From the NCBI RefSeq assembly GCF_001761365.1, contig NZ_CP017477.1, positions 1,601,001 through 1,665,000 on the forward strand: a stretch of DNA of 64,000 nt, given 5' to 3'. The stretch comes from Polaribacter vadi. Its GTDB lineage: Bacteria > Bacteroidota > Bacteroidia > Flavobacteriales > Flavobacteriaceae. The notes below the pieces were generated by a model. The model did not search any database. It was not told where the DNA came from and was given only the letters and a program-made list of their open reading frames with translations. Numbering within the stretch: the first letter of the stretch is position 1; every line of letters starts with the position of its first letter. The translations under genes were made by a program, and so were the position numbers. Positions 53,470-62,277 of the stretch are shown piece by piece.

Positions 53470-54915
53470 ATGAACAAATATGTTGTTGTAAATCAAGTAG
53501 AAAAATGGAAGTTTTCAATTGAAAACATTACTGTAATTTCTTCTCAAGAGTATCTTACAAATCCAAAATATTCCCTTTTAAAAAAAGCTCGAATCTTTAA
53601 TCTTTGTAAAGATTATTCTTACCAATCTAAAGGATATTATGTATCGCTTTTGGCAGAAGCAAGAGGACATTCTGCAATACCAACCATTAAAAATATTGTA
53701 GATTTAAAAGCATTAGAATTAGTACGAATTGTTTCTGAAGAGTTTGATGACAGCATTCAAAATAGTTTGAAAAACATAAAATCGAGAGATTTTACCTTAA
53801 GTATTTATTTTGGGCAAAATGTGGCACAAAAATATAAAGAAGTAAGTTCTTTGTTCTACAAACATTTTCAGGTACCTTTTTTGCGTGTAAAGTTTAATCA
53901 CACCACAAAATGGAACATCCAAAGTATTAAAGCTATTGCAGAATCTGAAATTCCTGCAGATCATTTAGAAAGTGTGCATGTTTTTGCAAACCAATATTTT
54001 TCTAAAAAACGTTATGATACTCCAAAACTCACAAAATCGGATTTTGATTTGGCAATTTTGGTAAATCCTAATGATCCTGCACCTCCAAGCAACGCAAAAG
54101 CGTTAAAAAAGTTTGTAGAAATTGCAGAGAAAATGAATATTTATGCAGAAATTATTGAACCTAAAGATTTAAGTAGATTAACTTCTTTTGATGCTTTATT
54201 TATAAGACAAAGTACAGAAGTGAATAACGAAGCCTATGCTTTTGCACGAAAAGCGCAACAAGAAAGCATTGCTATTATAGATTATCCTGATGCTATTTTA
54301 AAATGTTGCAATAAAGTCTACATGGCTGAAGCTTTAAATAATGCAAATATTGCGACTCCAAAAACAATTATTGTTCATAAAGATAATAGAAACGAAGTTT
54401 TAGAAAAAACAGGTTTGCCTTGTGTATTAAAGGCTCCAGATTCTACATTTTCTTTTGGTGTTAAAAAGGCAAAAACTGTTGAAGAATATGATGATTTGGT
54501 AACAAGTATGTTAAAAGAATCTGACTTGATTATAGCTCAAGAATTTTGTCCTTCAGATTACGATTGGAGAATTGGAATTTTAGATGATGTGCCTTTTTAT
54601 GCGTGTAAATATTACATGGCAAAAGGACATTGGCAAATTTACAATTGGGATGCTAAAAAGAAAGATGATCAAGATGGAAATGCAGATTGTTTGCCAATTG
54701 AAAAAGTGCCAAAAAAAGTATTAAAAATGGCATTAAAATCAGCAAAATTAATGGGGAAAGGTTTGTATGGAATTGATATAAAAGTTGTTAATAATGTGCC
54801 AATGGTTATCGAAATTAACGACAATCCAAACATCGATTTTGGTGTAGAAGATGCTTTTTATGGTGATGCCATTTATACTCAAATTTTAAACGCATTTAAA
54901 CAACGATTAGAATAA
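53470..54915 (+). CDS. RimK-like ATP-grasp ligase with N-terminal RLAN domain
   Basis: A 481-aa amidoligase-type ATP-grasp enzyme that should join a carboxylate to an amine with ATP. The first 150 or so residues look like the RimK-like N-terminal domain (YLTNPKYSLLKKARIFNLCK, YYVSLLAEARGHSAIPTI), known from stand-alone amidoligase clusters. The central region (about 190-300) is a Rossmann-like preATP-grasp (ALFIRQSTEVNNEAYAFA). The ATP-grasp core has VLKAPDSTFSFGVKKA (about 318-333), AQEFCPSDYDWRIGILD and metal-binding VIEINDNPNIDFG (near 454-466). Substrate unknown. It is the first gene of a tight operon with a GCS2 ligase and an N-formylglutamate amidohydrolase-like gene (2-base gap). Confidence 0.85.
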   Translation: MNKYVVVNQVEKWKFSIENITVISSQEYLTNPKYSLLKKARIFNLCKDYSYQSKGYYVSLLAEARGHSAIPTIKNIVDLKALELVRIVSEEFDDSIQNSLKNIKSRDFTLSIYFGQNVAQKYKEVSSLFYKHFQVPFLRVKFNHTTKWNIQSIKAIAESEIPADHLESVHVFANQYFSKKRYDTPKLTKSDFDLAILVNPNDPAPPSNAKALKKFVEIAEKMNIYAEIIEPKDLSRLTSFDALFIRQSTEVNNEAYAFARKAQQESIAIIDYPDAILKCCNKVYMAEALNNANIATPKTIIVHKDNRNEVLEKTGLPCVLKAPDSTFSFGVKKAKTVEEYDDLVTSMLKESDLIIAQEFCPSDYDWRIGILDDVPFYACKYYMAKGHWQIYNWDAKKKDDQDGNADCLPIEKVPKKVLKMALKSAKLMGKGLYGIDIKVVNNVPMVIEINDNPNIDFGVEDAFYGDAIYTQILNAFKQRLE

Positions 54916-54917
54916 TT

Positions 54918-56144
54918 ATGGGCAAAAAATATCATTTGTTTGAAGTATTTGGTATTGAACTAGAATATATGGTAGTTCAAAAATCAACCTTAAAAGTAAC
55001 TCCAATTGTAGATGCTCTTTTAACCAAAAAAAATGGAACTTTAACGTCGGATATAGAAAATGGCGAGATTGCTTGGAGTAACGAATTGGTTGCACACGTT
55101 ATCGAAATAAAAACAAATGGACCTACTGCAAATTTGAATGATTTATCAAATCATTTTCATAAAAATGTGGTGGAAATGAATACGATTCTACAAAGTTTAA
55201 ATGCGCAATTATTGCCAACTGCTGCTCATCCATTTATGAATCCAAATACAGACACACAACTTTGGAAACATAGTTATAGTGAGGTGTATGAATTGTACAA
55301 CAGAATTTTTAATTGCAAAGGTCATGGTTGGAGCAATGTGCAAAGCACACATATAAATCTTCCTTTTTATAATGATGAAGAATTTGAAAAACTACATGCT
55401 GCAGTTCGAATTATATTGCCATTAATTCCTGGTTTGTGTGCAAGCTCACCAATTTTGGAAGGTAAAAAAACAGGTTTTAAAGACACACGTTTGGAGTATT
55501 ACAAAACCAATCAGAAAGAAATTCCTGAAATGACAGGCAAAGTAATTCCTGAAAATGTGTTTACCAAAAAAGATTATTATACAACTATTTTTGAGCCGAT
55601 TCAAAAAGCGATCAAACCTTTTGACACAAATAATTTATTAGATCATCATTTTTTAAATTCTAGAGGAGCAATTTCTCGTTTTGACAGAAATGCCATCGAA
55701 ATTCGTTTGGTAGATATTCAAGAATGTCCAAAAGCAGATATTGCTATTTGTACCTTAATTATTGAGGTTTTAAAAATGTTAGTGAGTGAAAAAACAAGCA
55801 CTTTAGAAACTCAAAAAAACTGGGATAAAGAACCTCTTTTTGCAATTTTAAATAATGCAATCATTAATGGAGAGAACACTGAAATTTTAAATTTAGATTA
55901 TTTACAATTATTTGGAATCAAAGAAAACTGCACTATGCAACAACTTTGGCAACATCTTTTTAATTTGGTGAAAAATGAAATCTGTTTAGAATACCAAAAA
56001 GCACTTGAAACTATTTTAACACAAGGAACTTTAGCTACCAGAATTTCTAATGCTTTACAAGATGATTTTTCTAAAGAGGATTTATTAAAAACCTATGAAA
56101 AATTAGCAAACTGTTTGCAAAATAATGAGCTTTTTACTTCGTGA
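54918..56144 (+). CDS. GCS2-type carboxylate-amine ligase
   Basis: A 408-aa member of the glutamate-cysteine ligase 2 (YbdK-like) family, which forms gamma-glutamyl or similar amide bonds with ATP. FGIELEYMVV (about 11-20) is the conserved acidic motif. GHGWSNVQSTHINLPF (about 136-151) and a DRNAIEIRLVDIQECPKADIA segment (about 254-274) are further signature stretches. Length slightly longer than YbdK. It is two bases after the ATP-grasp gene and overlaps by four bases with the next. True glutamate-cysteine ligase activity is not assured; in this context a dedicated amidoligase for an unknown small molecule is more likely. Confidence 0.83.
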   Translation: MGKKYHLFEVFGIELEYMVVQKSTLKVTPIVDALLTKKNGTLTSDIENGEIAWSNELVAHVIEIKTNGPTANLNDLSNHFHKNVVEMNTILQSLNAQLLPTAAHPFMNPNTDTQLWKHSYSEVYELYNRIFNCKGHGWSNVQSTHINLPFYNDEEFEKLHAAVRIILPLIPGLCASSPILEGKKTGFKDTRLEYYKTNQKEIPEMTGKVIPENVFTKKDYYTTIFEPIQKAIKPFDTNNLLDHHFLNSRGAISRFDRNAIEIRLVDIQECPKADIAICTLIIEVLKMLVSEKTSTLETQKNWDKEPLFAILNNAIINGENTEILNLDYLQLFGIKENCTMQQLWQHLFNLVKNEICLEYQKALETILTQGTLATRISNALQDDFSKEDLLKTYEKLANCLQNNELFTS

Positions 56145-56836
56145 AACTAATTCTTACTTGCGAACATGGAGGAAATGTAATTCCCGAAAAATATACTGAC
56201 TATTTTGATAAACATCAGGCTATTTTAAAAACCCATAGAGGTTTCGATTTAGGTACTTTAGATTATTTTAAGCACTTAAAACCGTTGGCAGATTTTAGTT
56301 CTTTTAGCAAAATAAATAGATTATTAATAGAACTCAACAGATCTTTACATCACAAAAATCTATTTTCAGAATTCACAAAAGAATTGCCTTTATCAGCAAA
56401 AAAAGAACTGATTGCCGAACATTATTTGCCTTACCGAAATTCAATTGAAAATGAAATTTCGAAACACATCAACGAGAATGAACTTGTAGTTCATCTTTCT
56501 ATTCATTCTTTTACGCCAGTTTTAAATGCTGTAGAAAGAAATTGCGATATTGGTTTATTGTTCGACTCTAGAATTGCGCAAGAAAAACAACTAGCTTCTT
56601 TTTTAAAAGAAACTATTCTATCTAAAACTACCGATTTTAAAGTTCGATATAATTATCCTTATTTAGGAAAAATGGATGGTTTTACAACCTATTTGCGAAA
56701 ACACTTCCCTAAGAATTATGTTGGAATTGAAATTGAAATCAATCAAAAATATGCAGAAGATAATAACAATAAAATGATTTTAAAGAATGTTTTATTTGAT
56801 GCTATTTCAACGTTAAAAGTCAATAACTTCTTATAA
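56141..56836 (+). CDS. N-formylglutamate amidohydrolase-like protein
   Basis: A 231-aa protein of the N-formylglutamate amidohydrolase (FGase) family, metal-dependent hydrolases of N-acyl amino acids. CEHGGNVIP (about 7-15) carries zinc-ligand residues. THRGFDLGTLDYF (about 32-44), NRLLIELNRS (about 59-68), VVHLSIHSFTP (about 116-126) and GIEIEINQKY near the end are conserved. It starts with GTG, overlapping the GCS2 stop by four bases, which implies translational coupling. No histidine-degradation genes lie nearby, so a standard role in histidine breakdown is unlikely. In this operon it may trim or release a product of the two ligases. Confidence 0.83.
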   Translation: MKLILTCEHGGNVIPEKYTDYFDKHQAILKTHRGFDLGTLDYFKHLKPLADFSSFSKINRLLIELNRSLHHKNLFSEFTKELPLSAKKELIAEHYLPYRNSIENEISKHINENELVVHLSIHSFTPVLNAVERNCDIGLLFDSRIAQEKQLASFLKETILSKTTDFKVRYNYPYLGKMDGFTTYLRKHFPKNYVGIEIEINQKYAEDNNNKMILKNVLFDAISTLKVNNFL

Positions 56837-56913
56837 AAATACTTTTATAGTTTTGGATTGATATATGTATCAAACTAAATTAATTCATAAAAGTTTTAAT
56901 AATTTATTTATTA

Positions 56914-56929
56914 ATCGTAATATTGCAAT
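56914..56929. promoter_or_regulatory. Candidate ArsR operator 1
   Basis: ATCGTAA-TA-TTGCAAT, an imperfect inverted repeat (core ATATTGCAATAT is perfectly palindromic), 22 bases before the arsR ATG. A near copy with the same spacing is upstream of the DUF6428 gene (57302-57317). Confidence 0.6.
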
Positions 56930-56950
56930 ATAATAATTAACATCAAAAAA

Positions 56951-57283
56951 ATGGGCGTAACAAAAACAGAAATGTTTACAGATGAACAAAATAAAATTTC
57001 TCTTTTTGCGAAAGTTTTTGGACATCCTGCAAGAGTTTCTATTTTACAGTATTTATTTAAAATAAATTCTTGTGTTTGTGGAGATTTAGTAAACGAGATT
57101 GGTTTGGCTCAACCAACCATTTCTCAACATTTAAAAGAGCTTAAAAATTTAGGACTTATAAAAGGAAATATAGAAGGCACAAGCGTTTGCTATTGCATTC
57201 ACAAAGAAAATTGGACGGAAATGAAGACAATAATGTCAGAATTTTTAAATCAAGATCTTAGCAAAGATCAGAATTGCTGTTAA
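56951..57283 (+). CDS. arsR: ArsR-family arsenic-responsive repressor
   Basis: A 110-aa winged-helix repressor of the ArsR/SmtB family. The recognition region ISLFAKVFGHPARVSILQYLFKINSCVCGDLVNEIGLAQPTISQHLKEL (about 16-64) contains the ELCVCDLV-like CVCGDLV site (C32 and C34 in SCVCGDL), where arsenite may bind, and the C-terminal KDQNCC adds cysteines. It heads an operon with a DUF6428 gene, an arsenate-reductase-like phosphatase, OsmC and Acr3. Two near-identical palindromes lie before it and before the next gene, so it probably represses both points. Confidence 0.92.
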   Translation: MGVTKTEMFTDEQNKISLFAKVFGHPARVSILQYLFKINSCVCGDLVNEIGLAQPTISQHLKELKNLGLIKGNIEGTSVCYCIHKENWTEMKTIMSEFLNQDLSKDQNCC

Positions 57284-57301
57284 AAAAATTTGAATACATT
57301 A

Positions 57302-57317
57302 ATCGTAAAATCGCAAT
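57302..57317. promoter_or_regulatory. Candidate ArsR operator 2
   Basis: ATCGTAA-AA-TCGCAAT, matching operator 1 in sequence and spacing, in the 47-bp gap between arsR and the DUF6428 gene. It suggests a second regulated start inside the operon. Confidence 0.55.
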
Positions 57318-57330
57318 AAACAAATATATC

Positions 57331-57798
57331 ATGAAATTATCAGAAGTAAAATCCGCATTAAAAGAATTAGAAACTATTGGTTTTGAATTACCAAATGGAG
57401 AATTAGTAGCCAGCCATTTTCATGTAACAGAAGTTGGTAAAATCACAAAACATTTTATTGATTGTGGTGGAGTTGAAAGAAAGGAAGAAGTTGTAAACTT
57501 TCAACTTTGGAATGCAAATGATTATGATCACAGATTGCATCCAGAAAAATTATTAAATATTATTGAGCTTTCTGAAAAGACGCTAAATATAACAGATTCA
57601 GAAATAGAAGTTGAATACCAAGCAGAAACCATAGGGAAATTTGGTTTGGAATTTAATGGGAAAAATTTCTTATTAACCAATAAGCAAACAGATTGTTTAG
57701 CAAAAGATGCATGTGGAATTCCTGTTGCAAAGAAAAAAATTGAAATTTTAGATATTCCTGCTGTAAATTCTTGTGCTCCAGGAAGTGGTTGTTGCTAA
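57331..57798 (+). CDS. DUF6428 family protein (arsenic operon)
   Basis: A 155-aa protein that starts at MKLSEVKSALKELETIGFELPNG; a longer frame runs back into the gap holding operator 2 and is not likely. The family is found in Bacteroidota arsenic operons. Conserved-looking parts include HFHVTEVGKITKHFIDCGG (about 28-46) and KLGLEFNGKNFLL-like strand. The C-terminus ends in NSCAPGSGCC, three cysteines that could bind arsenite. Function unknown; a metalloid-binding or chaperone role is a guess from context and cysteines. Confidence 0.8.
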   Translation: MKLSEVKSALKELETIGFELPNGELVASHFHVTEVGKITKHFIDCGGVERKEEVVNFQLWNANDYDHRLHPEKLLNIIELSEKTLNITDSEIEVEYQAETIGKFGLEFNGKNFLLTNKQTDCLAKDACGIPVAKKKIEILDIPAVNSCAPGSGCC

Positions 57799-57827
57799 AC
57801 TTAAATTATTAATCAACTTACATAAAA

Positions 57828-58457
57828 ATGAATTCAACTAAAACAAAATTATTTTCAGAAATAGAAAATACAATTAAAGGATTGCAGCCTGCATCTATAC
57901 CTGAAGAACGTAAAACTATTTTACAACCTTTAATTGATTTTATTCAACATAAAGTTGCTCATCAGCAAGAAATTAGAATCAATTTTATTTGTACACATAA
58001 TTCACGAAGAAGTCATTTATCGCAAGTTTGGGCACAAACAATGGCAAATTATTTCAACATTAAAAACGTGTTTTGTTATTCTGGAGGCACAGAAGCAACT
58101 GCCCTTTTTCCTATGGTTGCAGAAACTTTAAGAAATTCAGGTTTTCAAATCCAGCAGATTTCAAAAAATGAAAATCCTGTTTACAGTATTAAATATGCTG
58201 ATGATGAACATCCAATCATTGGATTTTCAAAAAAATTAGATGACGAATTTAATCCAAAATCTAACTTTGCTGCAATAATGACTTGCTCACAAGCAGATGG
58301 TGGTTGTCCATTTATTGCTGGTGCAGAAAAACGTATTCCTATAACTTTTGAAGATCCAAAAGTTTTTGATAACACTGCTCAACAAGCTGAAAAATATAAA
58401 GAAAGAAGTTTACAAATTGCGACTGAATTATTTTATGTTTTTTCACAAATAAATTGA
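57828..58457 (+). CDS. Arsenate reductase/LMW phosphatase-like protein
   Basis: A 209-aa protein of the low-molecular-weight tyrosine phosphatase fold used by many arsenate reductases. The P-loop C-T-H-N-S-R-R-S (CX5R, C64 region) is at about 62-71, after INFICTHNSRRSHLSQVW. YSGGTEATALFPMVAETLRNSGFQI matches ArsC of this class, and TCSQADGGCPFIAGAEKRIP gives two further cysteines that may complete the redox relay. The first 50 residues are a helical extension. Third gene of the arsenic operon. Confidence 0.88.
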   Translation: MNSTKTKLFSEIENTIKGLQPASIPEERKTILQPLIDFIQHKVAHQQEIRINFICTHNSRRSHLSQVWAQTMANYFNIKNVFCYSGGTEATALFPMVAETLRNSGFQIQQISKNENPVYSIKYADDEHPIIGFSKKLDDEFNPKSNFAAIMTCSQADGGCPFIAGAEKRIPITFEDPKVFDNTAQQAEKYKERSLQIATELFYVFSQIN

Positions 58458-58501
58458 TAAAAGGAGGCTTTAGAAACTACTATTCAAAATAAAAAGTAAT
58501 T

Positions 58502-58909
58502 ATGGAATACAAAATTAAGGCTTCATCCATTTCAAATAAGGACGCGAATATTCAGATAAAAAAAAGTGAAATAGCTTTTGGAACAACTTCGGAATCTGCT
58601 GAAGTTTTGCCTAATCCTGCTGAACTTTTTTTAGGAGCTTTTGCATCCTGTATGTTAAAAAATGTGGAGCGATTTTCAATAATGATGAAATTCACATATT
58701 TAAAAGCTGAAGTTAATGTATCTGCATCAAGAGCAGAGAAACCTCTGAAAATGGACAATTTAAATTACAAACTAACTATTTTTAGTTCAGATGACAATTT
58801 AAATATTTTATTGCTGAAAAAAAACATTGAAAAATTTGGCACAATCTATAATACTGTAAAATTATCTTGTACCATAAATGGAGTTGTTTTACAGAATAAA
58901 ACGTTTTAA
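58502..58909 (+). CDS. OsmC-family protein
   Basis: A 135-aa OsmC/Ohr-fold protein. The two reactive cysteines are visible: FASCMLKNVERFS (about C45) and VKLSCTINGVV (about C123). It could reduce organic peroxides or act on thiols. Between arsC-like and acr3 genes it may protect against oxidative by-products of arsenic, but this is inferred from its location only. Its ATG is 42 bases after the phosphatase stop and acr3 begins 16 bases after it. Confidence 0.87.
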   Translation: MEYKIKASSISNKDANIQIKKSEIAFGTTSESAEVLPNPAELFLGAFASCMLKNVERFSIMMKFTYLKAEVNVSASRAEKPLKMDNLNYKLTIFSSDDNLNILLLKKNIEKFGTIYNTVKLSCTINGVVLQNKTF

Positions 58910-58925
58910 ATAAATAAAAACAAAT

Positions 58926-59966
58926 ATGAAAAAACTAAGTTTTTTAGACAAAAATTTAACTTTATGGATTTTTGTTGCGATGGCTTTTGGTGTTAGCCTT
59001 GGCTATTTTATTCCAACATTTCCTAATATTATCAACTCTTTTAGTAGTGGATCTACAAATATTCCGATTGCAATTGGATTAATTTTAATGATGTATCCAC
59101 CATTGGCGAAAGTAAATTATGCCTTACTTCCAAAAGTTTTTAAAAACACAAAAATACTTTCCATTTCACTTATTTTAAATTGGATTATTGGTCCTGTTTT
59201 AATGTTTATTTTGGCAATTACGTTTTTACGAGATTATCCAGAATATATGGTTGGCTTAATTTTAATTGGGTTGGCAAGATGTATTGCAATGGTTTTGGTT
59301 TGGAACGATCTTGCTGAAGGAAGTAGCGAATATGGAGCAGGTTTGGTTGCTTTAAATAGTATCTTTCAAGTTTTTGCCTATAGTTTTTATGCTTGGATTT
59401 TTATAACTGTACTTCCTCCCTATTTTGGTTTTGAAGGTGCTATTGTAGATATTTCAATTGCAACCATCGCAGAAAGTGTTGCCATTTACTTAGGAATTCC
59501 GTTTTTATTAGGAATTTTAAGTCGATTAATTTTGGTAAAATTAAAAGGTGAAGATTGGTACATCAATAAATTTATTCCAACAATTTCACCCATCACTTTA
59601 ATTGCGCTTTTATTCACAATTGTAGTCATGTTTTCTTTGAAAGGAGAGTTAATTGTAAAAATACCAATGGATGTTTTAATTATTGCAGTTCCTTTATTAA
59701 TCTATTTTATATTGATGTTTATCATCGGATTTTTCATGACCAAAGCATCTGGAGCTGATTATGATAAAACTGCCTCTGTTGCATTTACTGCAGCTGGCAA
59801 TAATTTTGAATTAGCAATTGCTGTAGCTATAGCTGTTTTTGGACTAAATTCTGGACAAGCTTTTGCAGGCGTTATTGGTCCTTTAGTAGAAGTACCTGCT
59901 TTAATTTTGTTGGTTAAAGTTTCTTTTTGGTTGCGAAAAAAGTATTTTAAAAATATAAAATCTTAA
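58926..59966 (+). CDS. acr3: Acr3-type arsenite efflux transporter
   Basis: A 346-aa inner-membrane arsenite exporter of the ACR3/BASS family, with about ten hydrophobic helices. The conserved cysteine [18 protein letters not shown] (about 117-134) and glutamate [16 protein letters not shown] (about 294-309) of ACR3 are present, as is the [15 protein letters not shown] segment. Length normal. Last gene of the ars operon, with a strong terminator after it. Confidence 0.94.
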   Translation: MKKLSFLDKNLTLWIFVAMAFGVSLGYFIPTFPNIINSFSSGSTNIPIAIGLILMMYPPLAKVNYALLPKVFKNTKILSISLILNWIIGPVLMFILAITFLRDYPEYMVGLILIGLARCIAMVLVWNDLAEGSSEYGAGLVALNSIFQVFAYSFYAWIFITVLPPYFGFEGAIVDISIATIAESVAIYLGIPFLLGILSRLILVKLKGEDWYINKFIPTISPITLIALLFTIVVMFSLKGELIVKIPMDVLIIAVPLLIYFILMFIIGFFMTKASGADYDKTASVAFTAAGNNFELAIAVAIAVFGLNSGQAFAGVIGPLVEVPALILLVKVSFWLRKKYFKNIKS

Positions 59967-60005
59967 AATCTTTTACATCAAAAATTACATTTACATATTA
60001 AAATA

Positions 60006-60050
60006 AAACCTTTGTGTAGTAGAATTTGCTTCACAAAGGTTTCTTTTTTA
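60006..60050 (+). terminator. Terminator of the arsenic operon
   Basis: AAACCTTTGTG pairs exactly with CACAAAGGTTT around a 15-base loop, followed by CTTTTTT. 40 bases after the acr3 stop. Confidence 0.88.
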
Positions 60051-60080
60051 AGTTGATAAAATTCTAGAAAATCAATATAA

Positions 60081-60467
60081 TTAATCTTCCAAAATTTTAC
60101 TGAAATCTGGTTTAAAATAATTCGGACCTTTTAAAACCTTACCATCTTCTCTGTAAATTGGTTTGCCATCTTCACCCAATTTACTCATATTAGATCGTTG
60201 AATTTCATTAAAAACTTCCTCGATTTTATCTTGCATTCCATGTTCTATAATTGTGCCACAAAGAATATATAACATATCTCCTAAAGCATCTGCAACTTCT
60301 ACAATATCGTTGTTTTGAGCAGCTTCTAAATATTCTTCATTTTCTTCTTTCATCAACTCAAAACGTAATTTTTTTCTATCATCAGAAATATGAATCGTTG
60401 GTTTATTTTGAATATTTAATTTGAAAGCTGTGTGAAATTCGTGTACTGCTGCTATTTTGTTTTTCAT
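60081..60467 (-). CDS. MazG/PRA-PH-like nucleotide pyrophosphohydrolase
   Basis: A 128-aa all-helical nucleoside-phosphate pyrophosphohydrolase (phosphoribosyl-ATP pyrophosphohydrolase/MazG-like). ELMKEENEEYLEAA (about 38-51) and VEVADALGDMLYILCGTII (about 57-75) give the ExxE...ExxD metal-binding set. The C-terminal YREDGKVLKGPNYFKPDF is conserved in this small class. It probably cleans dNTP pools of abnormal nucleotides. Single gene with no partners evident. Confidence 0.87.
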   Translation of the reverse strand: MKNKIAAVHEFHTAFKLNIQNKPTIHISDDRKKLRFELMKEENEEYLEAAQNNDIVEVADALGDMLYILCGTIIEHGMQDKIEEVFNEIQRSNMSKLGEDGKPIYREDGKVLKGPNYFKPDFSKILED

Positions 60468-60688
60468 TATTGTTATTGATTTTTAAATAAAATATTTTTC
60501 ATTTTTTATGCTGAAAAAAAATCAACCTTAAAAAATGACAAAGACGAATTAAAACTTTTTTTGTGAATCATAAAAGAGAAGTTTCTATGATTTATTCGTA
60601 ATTTTGCAAGGACAATATATAGAAACTTTACGAACATTTAAAACTTCGTAAAGTTGAATAATTCAAAACTTATAAAGAATTTAAAAAG

Positions 60689-60895
60689 ATGTTTTTAGCT
60701 GCATATTTTACTACTGGAAGAATAATATTCATCATCTTTTTTGTTTTAGCTTTTGGAGCTTTAATAGTTTGGAGTTATAAAAAAGATACTAAAAACCATG
60801 ATCGTTATTACAAAAACGCAGGAAAAAAGGTATTAATTTATGGTGGCTTAATTATTGCCATTTTTGTAGCTATTCGTTTTATTTTCGGGAATTAA
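60689..60895 (+). CDS. Small membrane protein, 68 aa
   Basis: A 68-aa protein with two membrane helices (about 11-28, IIFIIFFVLAFGALIVWSY, and about 48-66, VLIYGGLIIAIFVAIRFIF) joined by a basic loop (KKDTKNHDRYYKNAGKK). It is of a type common in Flavobacteriaceae and of unknown function. A TAATTTTG -7 box (60599-60606) precedes it by 83 bases. Codon pattern and clear start support it as real. Confidence 0.72.
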   Translation: MFLAAYFTTGRIIFIIFFVLAFGALIVWSYKKDTKNHDRYYKNAGKKVLIYGGLIIAIFVAIRFIFGN

Positions 60896-60958
60896 AATAA
60901 TTTCTTGTATATTTTCTAACTCAAGAAATTGTTTTTGACCACTTTGTCTATAAAACTT

Positions 60959-61720
60959 TCACTTATTTAATTGTCTTATATTTTTTAGTCTTTTCCAAGC
61001 TTTCATATGGATTGTAGTATAAATTACAAAACAACCAATATCTAACAAAAAATAGAAAAAGCTAATACCACTTGGAGGGTTGTTACTTGGTAAAAATTCA
61101 AAAATACCAAAGGCTATTTCTGGCCATTTCCAAGAGCCAAAAGCTGTTCCACCAATTTCTAAAACAACTACTAATAAATACATTGTTAAGAAAAAAAGTT
61201 TGTGTTTTGGTTGTATCCAAAGAATAAGAAGCACACCAATTGTCATAAAAAAACCAAAGACATCAAAAAATGCTATTAAATAAATTGTAGCAATTATTAT
61301 AATTAAGAATGTTAAGAAAGATTCAATTGCTTTCTGATGTTTTTTAACGATGGATGCTTTGCTAAATCTAAATATTCTAGCATATAATACTCCATGACCA
61401 AAAGGCACATAAAGTGGCACATTTTCTAATCTATACGTATACATGTGCAATATTTTAGAAAAGAAATGTTCGCCAATAAATCCTAGAATTACACCAATAA
61501 TCATTAATGTTCTTACTCTAGGGTTTGCTTTATAGAACATTGCAAAGAAGGCTAATATCATGCATACATTTAATGTATTTTGAGCCTCGAATATGTTTTC
61601 ATTAAAATAAGTACCATCAAAAAAAAGAAAGAAAACAGCAATGATAAAAAAGACGACCTCTTTGAAGAAAACACCAAAAATTCGCTTTAAATCTTCTTTT
61701 GGAACTTGTAAAATTTGCAT
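60959..61720 (-). CDS. Multi-pass membrane hypothetical protein
   Basis: A 253-aa inner-membrane protein with about seven hydrophobic helices (first at about 17-34, VVFFIIAVFFLFFDG). Conserved-looking polar segments include PFGHGVLYARIFRFS (about 104-118), SWKWPEIAFGIFEFLPSNNPPSGISFFYFLLD (about 197-228). I do not recognise the family. Its start codon overlaps the tag stop by one base (TAATG), so it is coupled to tag and the M24 peptidase gene upstream. Confidence 0.75.
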   Translation of the reverse strand: MQILQVPKEDLKRIFGVFFKEVVFFIIAVFFLFFDGTYFNENIFEAQNTLNVCMILAFFAMFYKANPRVRTLMIIGVILGFIGEHFFSKILHMYTYRLENVPLYVPFGHGVLYARIFRFSKASIVKKHQKAIESFLTFLIIIIATIYLIAFFDVFGFFMTIGVLLILWIQPKHKLFFLTMYLLVVVLEIGGTAFGSWKWPEIAFGIFEFLPSNNPPSGISFFYFLLDIGCFVIYTTIHMKAWKRLKNIRQLNK

Positions 61721-62277
61721 TAATTTGGGTATTTAAAACAATCTGTTGTATGATCATTTACCATTCCAACTGCTTGCATATATGCATACATAATTGTTGA
61801 ACCTGTAAATTTAAATCCTCTTTTTTTTAAATCTTTGGATAATTTGTCTGAAATTTTTGAGGTTGCAGGCACTTCTTCTCTACTTTTAAAAGTATTGATA
61901 ATTGGTTTATTATCTACATAAGTCCACAAAAATTTAGAGAAAGAACCAAACTCCTTTTGAATTTCAATAAACAATTGTGCATTTGTAATTGCGCTTCTTA
62001 TCTTTAATTTATTTCTGATGATGCCAGCATTTTGCATCAATTCATTAAACTTATTTTCTTGATATTTTGCTATTTTTTGGTAGTCAAAATTATCAAAAGC
62101 TTTTCTAAAATTTTCTCTTTTGTTTAAAATGGTTATCCAACTTACACCAGCTTGAAAGGTTTCCAAAATCAAAAACTCGAACAAAGTTTCATCATCATAA
62201 ACAGGTTCTCCCCATTCTTTATCATGGTAATCTTGATACAATTTACTATCAGTTACCCAAAAACATCTTTGTTTCAT
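61720..62277 (-). CDS. tag: DNA-3-methyladenine glycosylase I
   Basis: A 185-aa repair enzyme that removes 3-methyladenine from DNA. CFWVTDSKLYQDYHDKEWGEP (about 4-24) with Cys4 and His18, and near the C-terminus MVNDHTTDCF (H175, C179), supply the zinc ligands of Tag. The core ETFQAGVSWITILNKRENFRKAF (about 38-60) is the substrate-binding helix. Normal length. The gene follows the M24 peptidase gene with no gap and precedes the membrane protein gene with a one-base overlap. Confidence 0.94.
   Translation of the reverse strand: MKQRCFWVTDSKLYQDYHDKEWGEPVYDDETLFEFLILETFQAGVSWITILNKRENFRKAFDNFDYQKIAKYQENKFNELMQNAGIIRNKLKIRSAITNAQLFIEIQKEFGSFSKFLWTYVDNKPIINTFKSREEVPATSKISDKLSKDLKKRGFKFTGSTIMYAYMQAVGMVNDHTTDCFKYPN

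Noticed and set aside
56141..56836. Histidine-degradation role of the FGase-like gene
   Set aside because: No hut genes are near; the tight coupling to two amide ligases points elsewhere.
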